Source: Proteiniclasticum sediminis (GTDB lineage Bacteria > Bacillota > Clostridia > Clostridiales > Clostridiaceae). From it: DNA of 64,000 nt. Location of the stretch: assembly GCF_018128025.1 (NCBI RefSeq), contig NZ_JAGSCS010000011.1, positions 31,308 through 95,307 on the forward strand, in the 5' to 3' direction. The notes below the pieces were generated by a model. That model was not told where the DNA came from and made no database searches. It saw only the letters and a program-made list of their open reading frames with translations. The first letter of the stretch is position 1. Each line of letters begins with the position of its first letter. The position numbers and the translations under genes were made by a program. Positions 40,197 to 49,297 of this stretch are shown in pieces.

Positions 40197-41144
40197 ATGA
40201 AACGACGAATATGGGCCATCCTGTCCTCGGCCGTGCTCACCATGAGCCTCCTGGCCGCCTGCAGCAGCGACCCAAAGAAAGAAGTGAAAAACCCCAATGA
40301 CCCCATTACCCTGGGTTCCTTCGTGGACACGGAGGGTGGCATCCTCGGCAATATGCTCCTTCTGGCCCTGGAGGACAAGGGGTACCTCATGACGGACAAG
40401 GTGCAGTTCGGCACCCCCGATGTCCACCGCAATGCCCTGCTCCAGGGCGAGCTGGACATGGGCATCGACTATACGGGCAATGGCCAGTTCTATGTGGAAG
40501 GGGCCAAGGAAGACACCTTCCGGGATCGGGTAAAAGGGTTTGAGACCATCCGGGATTACGATGCCGACAAGAACAAGCTGATCTGGCTGGAGCCAGCGAA
40601 GGCCAACAATACGGAGGCTCTGGCGGTGAAAGAGGACTTTGCCGAGGTAAATCAGCTCAAGACCATGGCAGACTTTGCGAAGTATGTCAATGCCGGGAAA
40701 CCCGTGAAGTTCATCACCTCCCAGCTCTTTGCCGAAAAGGAAGCCGGGCTTCTGGGCATGGAGAAGGCCTATGGGTTCAAGCTAAAACCGGATCAGCTGA
40801 TCCTCCTTCCCCACGGAAACACCGCGGAAACCCTAAAGGCCCTGGCCAACGGCACCGACGGGGTCAATGTGGCCCTGGCTTATGCCACGGACGGCTCCCT
40901 GGCGGATCTGAAGCTCGTCATTCTGGAGGACACCCTGTCCATCCCCACGGTGTATGAACCTTCGGTCATTGTGCGCAAGGAAGTGCTGGATAAGTATCCG
41001 GAAGTGGGCGAAATCGCCGAGCAAATTTTTGCCCTTCTGACCAAGGAAAATCTCCAGTCCCTGAACAAACAGGTGATCATCGACGGGCTTTCCCCCAAGG
41101 AAGTGGCCCGGACATTCCTGAAAGAGAAGGGAATTCTGAAGTAG
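40197..41144 (+). CDS. osmF: Compatible-solute ABC transporter binding lipoprotein, OsmF/YehZ-like
   Basis: A 315-residue substrate-binding protein (OpuAC type). The N-terminal hydrophobic segment ends in LLAACSS, a lipobox, so it is membrane-tethered. The mature part has family features such as FVDTEGGILGNMLLLALEDK, GELDMGIDYTGNGQFY (the aromatic-lined quaternary amine site) and a paired repeat domain. GGAG lies 7 nt before the chosen ATG (the ATG at 40191 is too close). It leads a four-gene operon in the order yehZ-Y-X-W. Relatives bind glycine betaine or similar solutes, often with low affinity; the ligand here is unproven. Confidence 0.88.
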   Translation: MKRRIWAILSSAVLTMSLLAACSSDPKKEVKNPNDPITLGSFVDTEGGILGNMLLLALEDKGYLMTDKVQFGTPDVHRNALLQGELDMGIDYTGNGQFYVEGAKEDTFRDRVKGFETIRDYDADKNKLIWLEPAKANNTEALAVKEDFAEVNQLKTMADFAKYVNAGKPVKFITSQLFAEKEAGLLGMEKAYGFKLKPDQLILLPHGNTAETLKALANGTDGVNVALAYATDGSLADLKLVILEDTLSIPTVYEPSVIVRKEVLDKYPEVGEIAEQIFALLTKENLQSLNKQVIIDGLSPKEVARTFLKEKGILK

Positions 41145-41167
41145 CAGCATGGGAATGAGGTGGAATT

Positions 41168-42316
41168 TTGGAACGACGTCGGGATCTCCCGCAGATGATT
41201 TTTGCGGCCACAGGGACTGTGGCCTTTTTTTTCCTGCCCCTGGTGGAAGTGAAGCCCAACCGGATTGCCAGCGGGGTGCGCTATACCGCACCTCAATTTC
41301 TGGGGTGGCCGGCGTTCCTCTCGGGCTTACTTTTTCTCCTGGTCTTCCTTCTCCTTGGGGGAAAGCGTCAAAGAAAAGCGAAAGGCGCAATTCTCCTGAC
41401 CTTCCTGGCCTGGGGGATTCTCCTACTGCTTCTGGCCCTGGGAAAGCCTTCGGCGATTCCCGGGGAAGGAGCCCAGCGCATAACCTTGTCTTCGGGACTC
41501 TATCTCCTCCTTCTCTCCTCGGGGCTTCTTCTGGGTCTTTCGGCGGATGAAGGCCCTGGGGAGAAGCGAACTTTTCGCCTCGCCTTCGGCGTGGTCCTTT
41601 TGCTTCTTTTGGGGCTTCTTCTTCGGGGAGACTTCAATGCCTTTTCCCTGGTGAAGGAGTTTCGCATCAAGCAGGGGCAGTTCAGCCAAAGCCTCGCCAC
41701 CCACTTCTTCCTGGCTTTCGGTTCGGTGCTGGCGGGGTTTCTCGTAGCTGCGCCCCTGGGCTATGCAGCCTATCGCCGGCGAAGCTTCGAGAGCGGCATC
41801 ATGGTGCCCCTCAGCATTGTGGAGACCATCCCCAGTCTTTCCCTCTTTGGCATTCTTTTGGTCCCCCTGTCCTTTCTGGGAAAGCTCCCCCTATTCCAGG
41901 GGCTGGGCATCAGCGGCATCGGCTGGGCGCCGGCCTTTGTGGCCCTTAGTCTTTATTCCCTCCTGCCCATGGCGCGAAACACCCTGGTGGGGTTCACGGC
42001 CATCGACCGGAGCGTGGTGGAGGCGGCCCAGGGCATGGGGATGACGTCTGGAGAAATCCTGCGGAGGATCGAGCTTCCCCTGGCCTTTCCCCTGATTCTC
42101 ACCGGCGTTCGGATCTCCCTGGTCCAAGCCTTTGGCGGCGCCGTGCTGGCGGGCCTTGTGGGGGGCGGCGGGCTGGGGACCTTTGTATTTCTCGGGTTGG
42201 CGGAAGCCTCTCCGGACCTGATCCTTCTGGGGGTCATCCCCATTGTCGTCATTACCCTGGTCATGGACCACATCATGAAGAAACTGATAGAAGCGCTGAG
42301 GAGGAATGAGGCATGA
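41168..42316 (+). CDS. yehY: Compatible-solute ABC permease, YehY-like, TTG start
   Basis: A 382-residue permease. The first half holds about five extra hydrophobic segments without a transporter motif. The second half is a standard OpuC-type permease with the EAA loop VEAAQGMGMTSGEILRRIEL. This length (about 380) and layout match E. coli YehY, rather than the 210-residue OpuCB. The start TTG at 41168 follows GAGGTGGAATT. The next gene begins inside its stop codon (ATGA overlap), showing translational coupling. It works with a second, shorter permease at 43227. Confidence 0.88.
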   Translation: MERRRDLPQMIFAATGTVAFFFLPLVEVKPNRIASGVRYTAPQFLGWPAFLSGLLFLLVFLLLGGKRQRKAKGAILLTFLAWGILLLLLALGKPSAIPGEGAQRITLSSGLYLLLLSSGLLLGLSADEGPGEKRTFRLAFGVVLLLLLGLLLRGDFNAFSLVKEFRIKQGQFSQSLATHFFLAFGSVLAGFLVAAPLGYAAYRRRSFESGIMVPLSIVETIPSLSLFGILLVPLSFLGKLPLFQGLGISGIGWAPAFVALSLYSLLPMARNTLVGFTAIDRSVVEAAQGMGMTSGEILRRIELPLAFPLILTGVRISLVQAFGGAVLAGLVGGGGLGTFVFLGLAEASPDLILLGVIPIVVITLVMDHIMKKLIEALRRNEA

Positions 42317-43230
42317 TCCGCATGGAGAAGGTCACGAAAGAATATGATGGATTTGAAGCGGTGAAAAGCCTGTCCCTCACCGTGGAAAAGGGAGAGCTTT
42401 TTGTTCTCCTGGGCCCTTCGGGCTGCGGGAAGTCCACTACCCTTCGCCTCCTGAACAAGATGGTGGAACGATCCTCCGGGGAGATCTACATCGAGGGCGA
42501 GAATATCGACAGCTTCCGGGTGGAGAACCTGCGGCGGAAGATGGGGTACGTCATTCAGAGCACGGGGCTTTTTCCCCATATGGATGTGGCGGCCAATATT
42601 GCCACGGTGCCGGAACTCCTGAAGTGGGACAAGAAGAAGACGGCAGCCCGGACCCTGGAGCTTCTGGAGCTGGTGGGTCTTAACCCCAGCTACCTGAAAA
42701 AGCGTCCCCGGGAACTTTCCGGAGGAGAGGCCCAGCGGGTGGGGGTTGCCCGGGCCCTGGCGGCAGATCCCCATATCCTTCTCATGGATGAGCCCTTTGG
42801 CGCTGTGGATCCGCTGAACCGGGTGAGGATCCAGAAGGAGTTCCGGGCCATTCAGCAAAAACTCCAGAAAACGGTGCTCTTCGTCACCCATGATGTGGAG
42901 GAGGCTCTCCTCCTTGGGGACAGGATTCTCATTATGCGCGACGGCGAAATCGTCCAGCTGGATACACCGGAGAATATGATCCGTCATCCCCAGGATGCCT
43001 TTGTCCGGGAATTTTTAGGCGGAGAAGGCGTGCTGAGCCTCCTGCAGCGTTTTTCCGGAAAGGACTACCGGGAGGAAATTCCAGTGGAAGGGGAAGTCCT
43101 TTCCCCGGACTGCACCCTGAAGGATGCCCTGTCGGCCATGCTCCTACACGGGACTACCCGGGTGCCCCTCTCGGGCGGGAGCCTCTCTCTGGAGGGGATC
43201 CTCCGTGCCATGAGGGGGGATCGGGCATGA
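42313..43230 (+). CDS. yehX: Compatible-solute ABC transporter ATPase, YehX/OpuCA-like
   Basis: A 305-residue ATPase. Walker A is LGPSGCGKSTT, signature LSGGEAQRVGVARAL, Walker B ILLMDEPFGAVDPLN, switch His in LFVTHDVEEALLLGD. The last 60 or so residues (EEIPVEGEVLSPDCTLKDAL) form a short regulatory tail; it is too short for the tandem CBS domains of OpuCA. It overlaps the preceding permease by 4 nt and the next gene by 4 nt, so the operon is tightly coupled. It energises uptake of the solute bound by OsmF. Confidence 0.93.
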   Translation: MIRMEKVTKEYDGFEAVKSLSLTVEKGELFVLLGPSGCGKSTTLRLLNKMVERSSGEIYIEGENIDSFRVENLRRKMGYVIQSTGLFPHMDVAANIATVPELLKWDKKKTAARTLELLELVGLNPSYLKKRPRELSGGEAQRVGVARALAADPHILLMDEPFGAVDPLNRVRIQKEFRAIQQKLQKTVLFVTHDVEEALLLGDRILIMRDGEIVQLDTPENMIRHPQDAFVREFLGGEGVLSLLQRFSGKDYREEIPVEGEVLSPDCTLKDALSAMLLHGTTRVPLSGGSLSLEGILRAMRGDRA

Positions 43231-43955
43231 GATTTCGTCTTCGTCATGGGGTTCTTTTGCTGCTCTGCCTCCTTCTGGGTGCCATGCTGGTGTATGATCA
43301 GGCCTTTGAGGCCCTCCTCATCCGCTGGCTCACCTCCAAGTTCAGCAGCGGGAGCCGAACGCCTCTTCATCAGCTGTTCTTTCAGCATCTTCAGATGGTG
43401 GGCATCTCCAGTTTTCTCGCCATCACCCTGGGGCTTGTCCTGGGGATCCTGGTGACGACCAAAGGGGGAGCGTCCTTCAAGGCGCCGCTGTTAAAAATCG
43501 TCAGCCTCATGCAGACCTTTCCTTCTGCGGCGCTTCTTGCCCTGGCGGTGCCCGTGGTGGGCTATGGCATGGAAGGGGCGCTCATCGCCCTTACCCTCTA
43601 TGCCCTCATGCCCATCGTGTACAACGTGGTGGTGGGCATTGAGGAAGTGCCCCGGGATGTGGTGGAGGCGGCCGAGGGCATGGGGATGACCCCGGCGGAA
43701 GTCTACCGGAAGGTGAAGCTTCCCCTGGCTCTGGGGGCCATCCTGGGCGGTATTCGCACCTCCACGGTGATCAACATCAGCGCGGCCACTTTAGCCGCCG
43801 CCGTGGGGGCGGGAGGCCTGGGCGTCCTGGTGGTCAATGGGGTAAAAACCTTTGATCTGGTGCTGATTTTGGAAGGCTCCATTCCGGTGACGCTCCTGGC
43901 GGTGATCACGGAGCTCTTTCTCAGCGATCTCCAGGACAGGCTGCTCCGCGCCTGA
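43227..43955 (+). CDS. yehW: Compatible-solute ABC permease, YehW/OpuCB-like
   Basis: A 242-residue membrane protein with six hydrophobic segments. The EAA loop is DVVEAAEGMGMTPAEVYRKV, close to that of the longer permease. TVINISAATLAAAVGAGGLG is typical of this permease family. Its ATG overlaps the ATPase stop by 4 nt. With YehY it probably forms a heterodimeric channel. It is the last gene before a terminator, so the operon is complete. Confidence 0.92.
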   Translation: MRFRLRHGVLLLLCLLLGAMLVYDQAFEALLIRWLTSKFSSGSRTPLHQLFFQHLQMVGISSFLAITLGLVLGILVTTKGGASFKAPLLKIVSLMQTFPSAALLALAVPVVGYGMEGALIALTLYALMPIVYNVVVGIEEVPRDVVEAAEGMGMTPAEVYRKVKLPLALGAILGGIRTSTVINISAATLAAAVGAGGLGVLVVNGVKTFDLVLILEGSIPVTLLAVITELFLSDLQDRLLRA

Positions 43956-43971
43956 AAATCAAGACAGAAAC

Positions 43972-44004
43972 GGGCCCGAGGGACACAGTTCCCCCGGGCC
44001 TTTT
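43972..44004 (+). terminator. Terminator after the OsmF/Yeh operon
   Basis: GGCCCGAGGG pairs with CCCCCGGGCC (one mismatch), followed by TTTT. Confidence 0.8.
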
Positions 44005-44068
44005 GCCGCTGAAGACGGCGGGAATGTTATAATGGAAGCATCTTGACGATGAAAGGTGGAGATTGATG

Positions 44069-45847
44069 ATGAGATGGAGTCTGGATGATCTGTATACGTC
44101 CTTTGATTCCCCAGAGTTTTTGGAGGACGTCCGGAGGGTTCCGGAAGAGATCGCCGAAATGGAAGAATATGCGGCAGTAAACTTTATGTCCCCGGAAAGG
44201 GCAGGAGAAAAGATCGCCCACTTCCTCACCTTGGAAATGGAAGTGAACCGAAGAATTTCGAAGGTCATGGCCTTTGCCAACCTCACCCTGGCCGTGAATG
44301 CCCGTCACGAGGAAGCCCGGGCAGTCTATGCCCGCATGGCCATGACCGTATCTAATCTAACGGGACCGGAGGTCCGCTTTCAGCGGTATCTGGGCGAACT
44401 GGGTGACCTTGCGCCCCTCTTGGAGGAGGATCCCCTTCTTTCGGAGCACAGCTTCTATCTCCACGAGCTCCAGGAAAATGCCCGGTATCTGTTAAGCGAT
44501 GGGGAAGAGCGGCTTCTGGCGAAACTGACCACTTCGGGTTCCAAAGCCTGGACTAATCTTCAGAACCTCCTGTCGTCCACACTCCTGGTGGAGATGGAAG
44601 AGGAGGGAAAAATCGTGTCCCGCCCCTTGCCTGCCGTGCGAAACCTGGCTCACCATGAGGATGCAAAGGTGAGGAGAAATGCCCACGAAGTCGAGCTCAA
44701 GGCCTACCGGAAGATTGAGGAGTCCTCGGCGGCGGCGCTGAACGGCATCAAGGGGGAGGTCCTCACAGTCTCGGCCCTCCGGGGATTCTCCTCTCCCTTG
44801 GCGGAAACCCTGTTCCATGCCCGCATGGAGGAGGAGATTCTCAACTCCATGCTCACAGCCATCCGGGAGTACTTGCCGGCTTTTCGCCGATACCTTCGGC
44901 GAAAAGCGGAGATCCTGGGGCACAAAAACGGGCTGCCCTTCGCGGATCTCTTTGCCCCTTTGGGAAAGAGCCGTCTGCACTTTACCTATGACGAAGCCAT
45001 GGAATACATCGTCCGGCAGTTCAGCACCTTCAGCCCTGCCCTGGGAGAATTTGCCCGCCATGCCCACGAGAAGAACTGGCTGGATGTGGAGCCCCGGGAC
45101 GGAAAGCGCGGAGGAGCGTTCTGCTCCAACCTCCACGCCATCGGCCAAAGCCGGATCATGGCAAACTTTGACGGGAGCTTCAGCAATCTCACTACTCTGG
45201 CCCATGAACTGGGCCACGGCTATCATGGGCACAACCTGAAGAAGGAGACCATCCTCAACAGCAGCTACCCCATGCCCATTGCGGAAACCGCCTCTATCTT
45301 CTGCGAGACCATCGTGGTCAACGCGGCCCTTTCCGAGCTGGAGGGGGAGGAAGCCCTGACTCTTCTGGAGCAGTCCATCTCCGATGCCTGTCAGGTCATC
45401 GTGGACATCTATTCCCGATTCCTCTTCGAATCGGAGCTCTTTGCCGTGCGGGAGGACCATCCGGCCTCCGTGGAGGAGCTGAAGGCCATGATGCTGAAGG
45501 CCCAGAAGGAAGCCTACGGGGAGGGTCTGGACCCGGAACATCTGCATCCCTATATGTGGCTGAACAAGACCCACTACTATTTCCCCAACCGAAACTTCTA
45601 CAATTTCCCCTATGCCTTTGGCCTGCTCTTCTCCAAGGGGCTCTATGCCGAGTACCTGAAGCGGGGTGAAGCCTTTGTGCCGGCCTATGATGAACTTCTG
45701 GCCATGACCGGAAAGAACAGCATTCGAGAAGTGGCCCTGACCATGGGCATCGATGTGACGACACCGGACTTTTTCCGGTCATCCCTGGAACTGGTGGCAA
45801 AGGATATTGAAAAATTCCTGGCCTTGACGGATCCTCAAAAAGCATAA
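44069..45847 (+). CDS. pepF: M3 family oligoendopeptidase F
   Basis: A 592-residue zinc metallopeptidase. The catalytic motif HELGHGYHGH lies near residue 380, followed by the downstream ligand Glu in PIAETASIFCE. The C-terminal segment YYFPNRNFYNFPYAFGLLFS is typical of PepF, with Tyr residues that shape the active site. The long helical N-terminal part closes over the peptide. PepF degrades peptides of 7-17 residues in the cytosol. Three in-frame starts lie within 7 nt; ATG at 44069 has the best spacing to GGTGGAG. TATAAT (44028-44033) lies upstream without a clear -35. Confidence 0.93.
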   Translation: MRWSLDDLYTSFDSPEFLEDVRRVPEEIAEMEEYAAVNFMSPERAGEKIAHFLTLEMEVNRRISKVMAFANLTLAVNARHEEARAVYARMAMTVSNLTGPEVRFQRYLGELGDLAPLLEEDPLLSEHSFYLHELQENARYLLSDGEERLLAKLTTSGSKAWTNLQNLLSSTLLVEMEEEGKIVSRPLPAVRNLAHHEDAKVRRNAHEVELKAYRKIEESSAAALNGIKGEVLTVSALRGFSSPLAETLFHARMEEEILNSMLTAIREYLPAFRRYLRRKAEILGHKNGLPFADLFAPLGKSRLHFTYDEAMEYIVRQFSTFSPALGEFARHAHEKNWLDVEPRDGKRGGAFCSNLHAIGQSRIMANFDGSFSNLTTLAHELGHGYHGHNLKKETILNSSYPMPIAETASIFCETIVVNAALSELEGEEALTLLEQSISDACQVIVDIYSRFLFESELFAVREDHPASVEELKAMMLKAQKEAYGEGLDPEHLHPYMWLNKTHYYFPNRNFYNFPYAFGLLFSKGLYAEYLKRGEAFVPAYDELLAMTGKNSIREVALTMGIDVTTPDFFRSSLELVAKDIEKFLALTDPQKA

Positions 45848-45856
45848 AAATGAAGA

Positions 45857-45892
45857 AAAACCTCTGGAACGTTTGGCGTTCCAGAGGTTTTG
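45857..45892. terminator. Bidirectional terminator after pepF
   Basis: AAAACCTCTGGAAC pairs perfectly with GTTCCAGAGGTTTT. It lies between convergent genes. Confidence 0.9.
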
Positions 45893-45895
45893 TCC

Positions 45896-46735
45896 TTAGG
45901 CGAGACCCACCAGGCCTTGGGGTAGAAGCTGTTTCAGGATGAAGCCCAAAAGCAGCGTTCCCAGTTCCTGGGGCTTTTCGAAAATCGACACATGGCCACA
46001 CTGGGGCAGGGTGACGTATTCCGATCCCGCAATCCCCTGGTGGAGTTTCAGGGAGAAGGCCGGGTTCTTTAAGAGGTCCTCTTCTCCGCAGATGATCAGC
46101 GTGGGCGCTTTGATCAGGGGCAGCTCCCCGGTGAAGTTCACCTCATTTTTGAAGGTCTTGTAGAGCTCGATCTGGCCGTTCAGATAGGCTTCCCCCACAT
46201 GCTTTGTGGCGGCGGCCCGGGACTTCAGAAACTCCAGATTTTCCTTCATGAATTTTCCGCCGTAGATGGCGGGAGCCAGGGTGTTGAAGAAGCGCTCGCC
46301 GTCTCCCGACTGGGCGGCCACGATCCAGGAATCAATGAAGGATTCCATGAGGGGATCCGTTTCACTGACGGAATCGATGATGCTGAGGGAGGCCACCCGA
46401 TCCGGATAGCGGGCGGCGAACTTCATCCCCACCTCTCCGCCGTAGGACGTGCCGATGAAGTGAGCCTTGGGCATGTCCACGGCTTCCAAAAGATTCAGAA
46501 GATCCTCGCAGTGCTGGGCAAAGGTATAGGGACCCTCGGGTTTGTCGGACTTCAGCTGTCCTCTGAAATCATGGAGAAGCACCTTGAAGCCCAGGTCTTC
46601 AAAGGGGCGGGAGAGGGCATACCAGCTGTTGGTGCTGGCCATGACGCCGTTTAAGAAAACTACGCCGTAGGGCGAAGCCGCATTTCCCCGGATTTCATAG
46701 AACAGGTCGCAGTCATTGTGATGAAACAAAGCCAT
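45896..46735 (-). CDS. Alpha/beta hydrolase
   Basis: A 279-residue hydrolase. The nucleophile elbow is HFIGTSYGGEVGMKFAARYP (Ser in G-T-S-Y-G). The acid is in LIICGEEDLLKN and the His in LPQCGHVSIFEKP, so the triad is complete. The oxyanion region is VVFLNGVMASTNSW, close to the HGxx motif. This is the general esterase/haloalkane-dehalogenase-like fold with no specific substrate indicated. GGAGGATGAGTT precedes the ATG. It stands alone on the minus strand; an HAD phosphatase gene lies 84 bp further upstream on the same strand and may read into it. Confidence 0.9.
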   Translation of the reverse strand: MALFHHNDCDLFYEIRGNAASPYGVVFLNGVMASTNSWYALSRPFEDLGFKVLLHDFRGQLKSDKPEGPYTFAQHCEDLLNLLEAVDMPKAHFIGTSYGGEVGMKFAARYPDRVASLSIIDSVSETDPLMESFIDSWIVAAQSGDGERFFNTLAPAIYGGKFMKENLEFLKSRAAATKHVGEAYLNGQIELYKTFKNEVNFTGELPLIKAPTLIICGEEDLLKNPAFSLKLHQGIAGSEYVTLPQCGHVSIFEKPQELGTLLLGFILKQLLPQGLVGLA

Positions 46736-46819
46736 AACTCATCCTCCTGATAACGTTTTACCTTTACTTTTAAGTATAGCCCTGAAAAACGCAAAGCTCA
46801 AGAGAAGATGAAAGGTTCA

Positions 46820-47695
46820 TCACTTATAGAGATACCCCATGTCGTCCATGAGTTTCAGGAGAAATTTCACGGCGCCGTCCTCGTCATTGGAGGGAGCCAC
46901 ATAGTCAGCGATGCTGAGGAGGTTGGGAACGGCGTTGGCCATGCCGCCCTTGATGCCCGCCACCTTCAGCATGGACAGGTCGTTGTAGTTGTCGCCGATG
47001 GCGGCCACATCGGCCAAAGGAATGTTGAGATGCTCGCACAGGTAGGTCAGGGCAATGCCCTTGGAGGTTTTTTTGCTGGTCATTTCAAAATTGTACTTCC
47101 AGGAGGAGAAGGTGCGGATCCGCTTATCCATGGAGAAATACTCCATGGCCTTATGGATTTTGTTGATGTAGGCGCTGATGGAGGAGATGGAGTTGGCTTC
47201 TTTCGCCTGGGCGAGGACGTCCTCCAGGGTATCCACCACTTTCAGGTTCCCCTGGGACAGGACAAGACCCAGGACATCGTTCTCCAGTTCCTGGCGTTTG
47301 GCCGATTCCATGGCGCCCAGATCTTCCAGTTCCTGGCGCAGAAGATCCAGTCCTCCCTGGGTCACGTAGGTGTACTCATCGCTGGCCACTTCAAACTCCA
47401 GGTTGCTGGCTTTGAGGTAGGTGATGATGTCTCGCGTCTGATCCATGGGGATGGAAATGGAGTGGAGTTTTTTCCCCTGGTTATCGTAGATGCTGGCTCC
47501 GTTGGAGGAGATGATGTAGGGCATGTTCTCCAAACCGGAGAGGATGCCCAGAATATCCCCATAGGAGCGGCCAGTGGCGATGCAGACCGGAATGCCCATG
47601 TTCATGGCCATGTTCAGGGTCCGCTGGCTGTACTCCGACAGCTGGTGATCGGCGTTGAGTAGAGTGCCATCCAGATCCGTGACAAATAGTTTCAT
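46820..47695 (-). CDS. Cof-type HAD-IIB phosphatase
   Basis: A 291-residue phosphatase. HAD motif I is VTDLDGTLLNADHQLS (Asp nucleophile and Asp general acid), motif II IATGRSYG, then ISSNGASIYD, motif III Lys in SKKTSKGIALTYL, and motif IV AIGDNYNDLSML with Mg-binding Asp residues. The large C2B cap lies between residues about 80 and 200. Cof-type enzymes dephosphorylate sugar phosphates, FMN or pyridoxal phosphate. GGAGG lies 5 nt before the ATG. It is upstream of the alpha/beta hydrolase gene on the same strand, without a clear terminator between. Confidence 0.93.
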   Translation of the reverse strand: MKLFVTDLDGTLLNADHQLSEYSQRTLNMAMNMGIPVCIATGRSYGDILGILSGLENMPYIISSNGASIYDNQGKKLHSISIPMDQTRDIITYLKASNLEFEVASDEYTYVTQGGLDLLRQELEDLGAMESAKRQELENDVLGLVLSQGNLKVVDTLEDVLAQAKEANSISSISAYINKIHKAMEYFSMDKRIRTFSSWKYNFEMTSKKTSKGIALTYLCEHLNIPLADVAAIGDNYNDLSMLKVAGIKGGMANAVPNLLSIADYVAPSNDEDGAVKFLLKLMDDMGYLYK

Positions 47696-47862
47696 AGAAT
47701 CCTCCATATCTCGGTAGTCTCTTCCCTCAAAGTATAGCATGGCTGCTCTTGCTTTTTTTCGGGAAGACGATAAAAATCGGACATTGACGAGGGGAAACGT
47801 TGTGAAAAGGCAGAATGGCTGTGGAGGTGGGGCGTATTTTGAAAATCTGACAATGGACAGAA

Positions 47863-47890
47863 ATTACCCCGGAAAGAGTTCCGGGGTAAT
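47863..47890 (-). terminator. Terminator after the eRF1-like gene
   Basis: Perfect 12-bp stem ATTACCCCGGAA / TTCCGGGGTAAT, loop AGAG. On the minus strand TTTCTG follows, a modest T-run. Confidence 0.65.
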
Positions 47891-47896
47891 GGGAGT

Positions 47897-49036
47897 TTAC
47901 AGGTAACGGAATATGGATTTCACGCCGGTTTCCAGGTCCATCTTCTCCTTGGGAACCACGAAGACCTTGGCTTTTTGCTTCAGAGCGAGAACAGCCAGGT
48001 CGTTCAGCATGTCTCCGGCGCCGTTTTCCACCAGGAGCCGGTCGTTGCCGGGTTCAATTCTTCCCGGGATGGTTTTATCCAGATTGACCAGAAGGGTGTC
48101 CACCCGATTCTCCAGGGCAGCCCGGGCCACTTCGCTGATGTCTTCCGAGGCCAGTTCCCGGGACTTGGACAGATCATAGCGCTCCGCCAGTTTGTCGATG
48201 GTGGCGTAGAACTGGGGTTCCAGGATTTCCCAGGCCAGGGTGCGGAGGGCGTCGGGATCCAGGGATTGAGGATCCTTTTTGATGCCGTCCTTCTGGAGGA
48301 ACTCGTTATGACTGATCTTGGCAAAGTCTTTCTGATGCTCTGGCAGGGAGGCCAGAATCAGCGGCAGTTCCGTTCGTTTGGAGTGGGATTCGTAAATATA
48401 GCGGTCCACATAGCGGAAGAATTTTTCCTGATCCACGGCTTCCTCATCCCGGGTGGATCCGCCGACTCCGCCGAACATGACCTTTCCGCTGGAACCGAGG
48501 CTCACGGCATTGCTTCCGGCTTCCTCATAGAAGGTTCCCACCACATCCTTCAGGGTCTTTCGCTCCTCCGGCGGCAGGACCACTTCGCGGATGGCATCGC
48601 GGTTGCCCTCGAAGAGGCGGAACTCATTCTTGTTCAGGGCCAGAATCTGATAGCTGTCATCGCCCTGGTAGGCACTGAGGAGGGGTTTGATATGGAAGGT
48701 GCCGGACACCTCCACAAACTCCGGAATATCCCGCTGCAGTTTATAGATGACGGTTTCCTCCGGCGAGGCCAGGATTCCCAGGCCGTCCAGCTGATAGTTC
48801 CAGAAAATCTTGTCTTCGGTGAGTTCCCGCAGGGTGGCGAGAAGTGTTTCCGCGTCCTTTCCGGGATATTCCGTCCCGAGTTTTGTTTCCACGGTTTTCA
48901 GCAGGTTCTTGTACCGGACGATGTTGTTCCGGGTTTCCGTGCTCAACCGGCTGGTGGGCATGAAAATGGAAACCAGAGGTCCGGTGCTCTTGTCGATGAT
49001 GGGGTGTGGAAATCTTTCGGCGATGGTGTAACGCAT
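47897..49036 (-). CDS. Bacterial eRF1-like protein (baeRF family 3-like)
   Basis: A 379-residue protein. It resembles the bacterial relatives of archaeo-eukaryotic release factor 1, in which an N-terminal domain precedes an eRF1 central-domain-like fold and an L7Ae/eRF1 C-terminal-like fold. Landmarks include VSIFMPTSRLSTETRNN near the start, KFFRYVDRYIYESHSKRTEL and ILASLPEHQKDFAKISHN in the middle, and NDLAVLALKQKAKVFVVPKE at the end. The central GGQ motif of true release factors is not seen; GGVGGS occurs at about 196-201. Role is unknown, perhaps in ribosome rescue or stress. GGAGG lies 7 nt before the chosen ATG. Confidence 0.65.
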   Translation of the reverse strand: MRYTIAERFPHPIIDKSTGPLVSIFMPTSRLSTETRNNIVRYKNLLKTVETKLGTEYPGKDAETLLATLRELTEDKIFWNYQLDGLGILASPEETVIYKLQRDIPEFVEVSGTFHIKPLLSAYQGDDSYQILALNKNEFRLFEGNRDAIREVVLPPEERKTLKDVVGTFYEEAGSNAVSLGSSGKVMFGGVGGSTRDEEAVDQEKFFRYVDRYIYESHSKRTELPLILASLPEHQKDFAKISHNEFLQKDGIKKDPQSLDPDALRTLAWEILEPQFYATIDKLAERYDLSKSRELASEDISEVARAALENRVDTLLVNLDKTIPGRIEPGNDRLLVENGAGDMLNDLAVLALKQKAKVFVVPKEKMDLETGVKSIFRYL

Positions 49037-49207
49037 AAACATACCTCCTAATATATTGAATTTTCGGAACATTCAAGGAATAGGAATACCTCTCACGTAT
49101 ACTTTGTGGATAAAGTATACAATAAATTCTTGAATAAACTTTAAATGAATGATTAACATGAGTGTCATATGTGGTGGAAGATCCCGGAGGACTCCATCAA
49201 ACAAAAG

Positions 49208-49254
49208 CTCTCCGGAATTGCCCAGCGCGAAGGACGCCAAAGCATTCCGGAGAG
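49208..49254 (-). terminator. Terminator after the lipoprotein gene
   Basis: Perfect 11-bp stem CTCTCCGGAAT / ATTCCGGAGAG with a 25-nt loop. On the minus strand CTTTTGTTT follows. Confidence 0.6.
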
Positions 49255-49297
49255 GAAAAATTTCATGGAGGTTGCAGATATTCTAATGAGGATCTGG

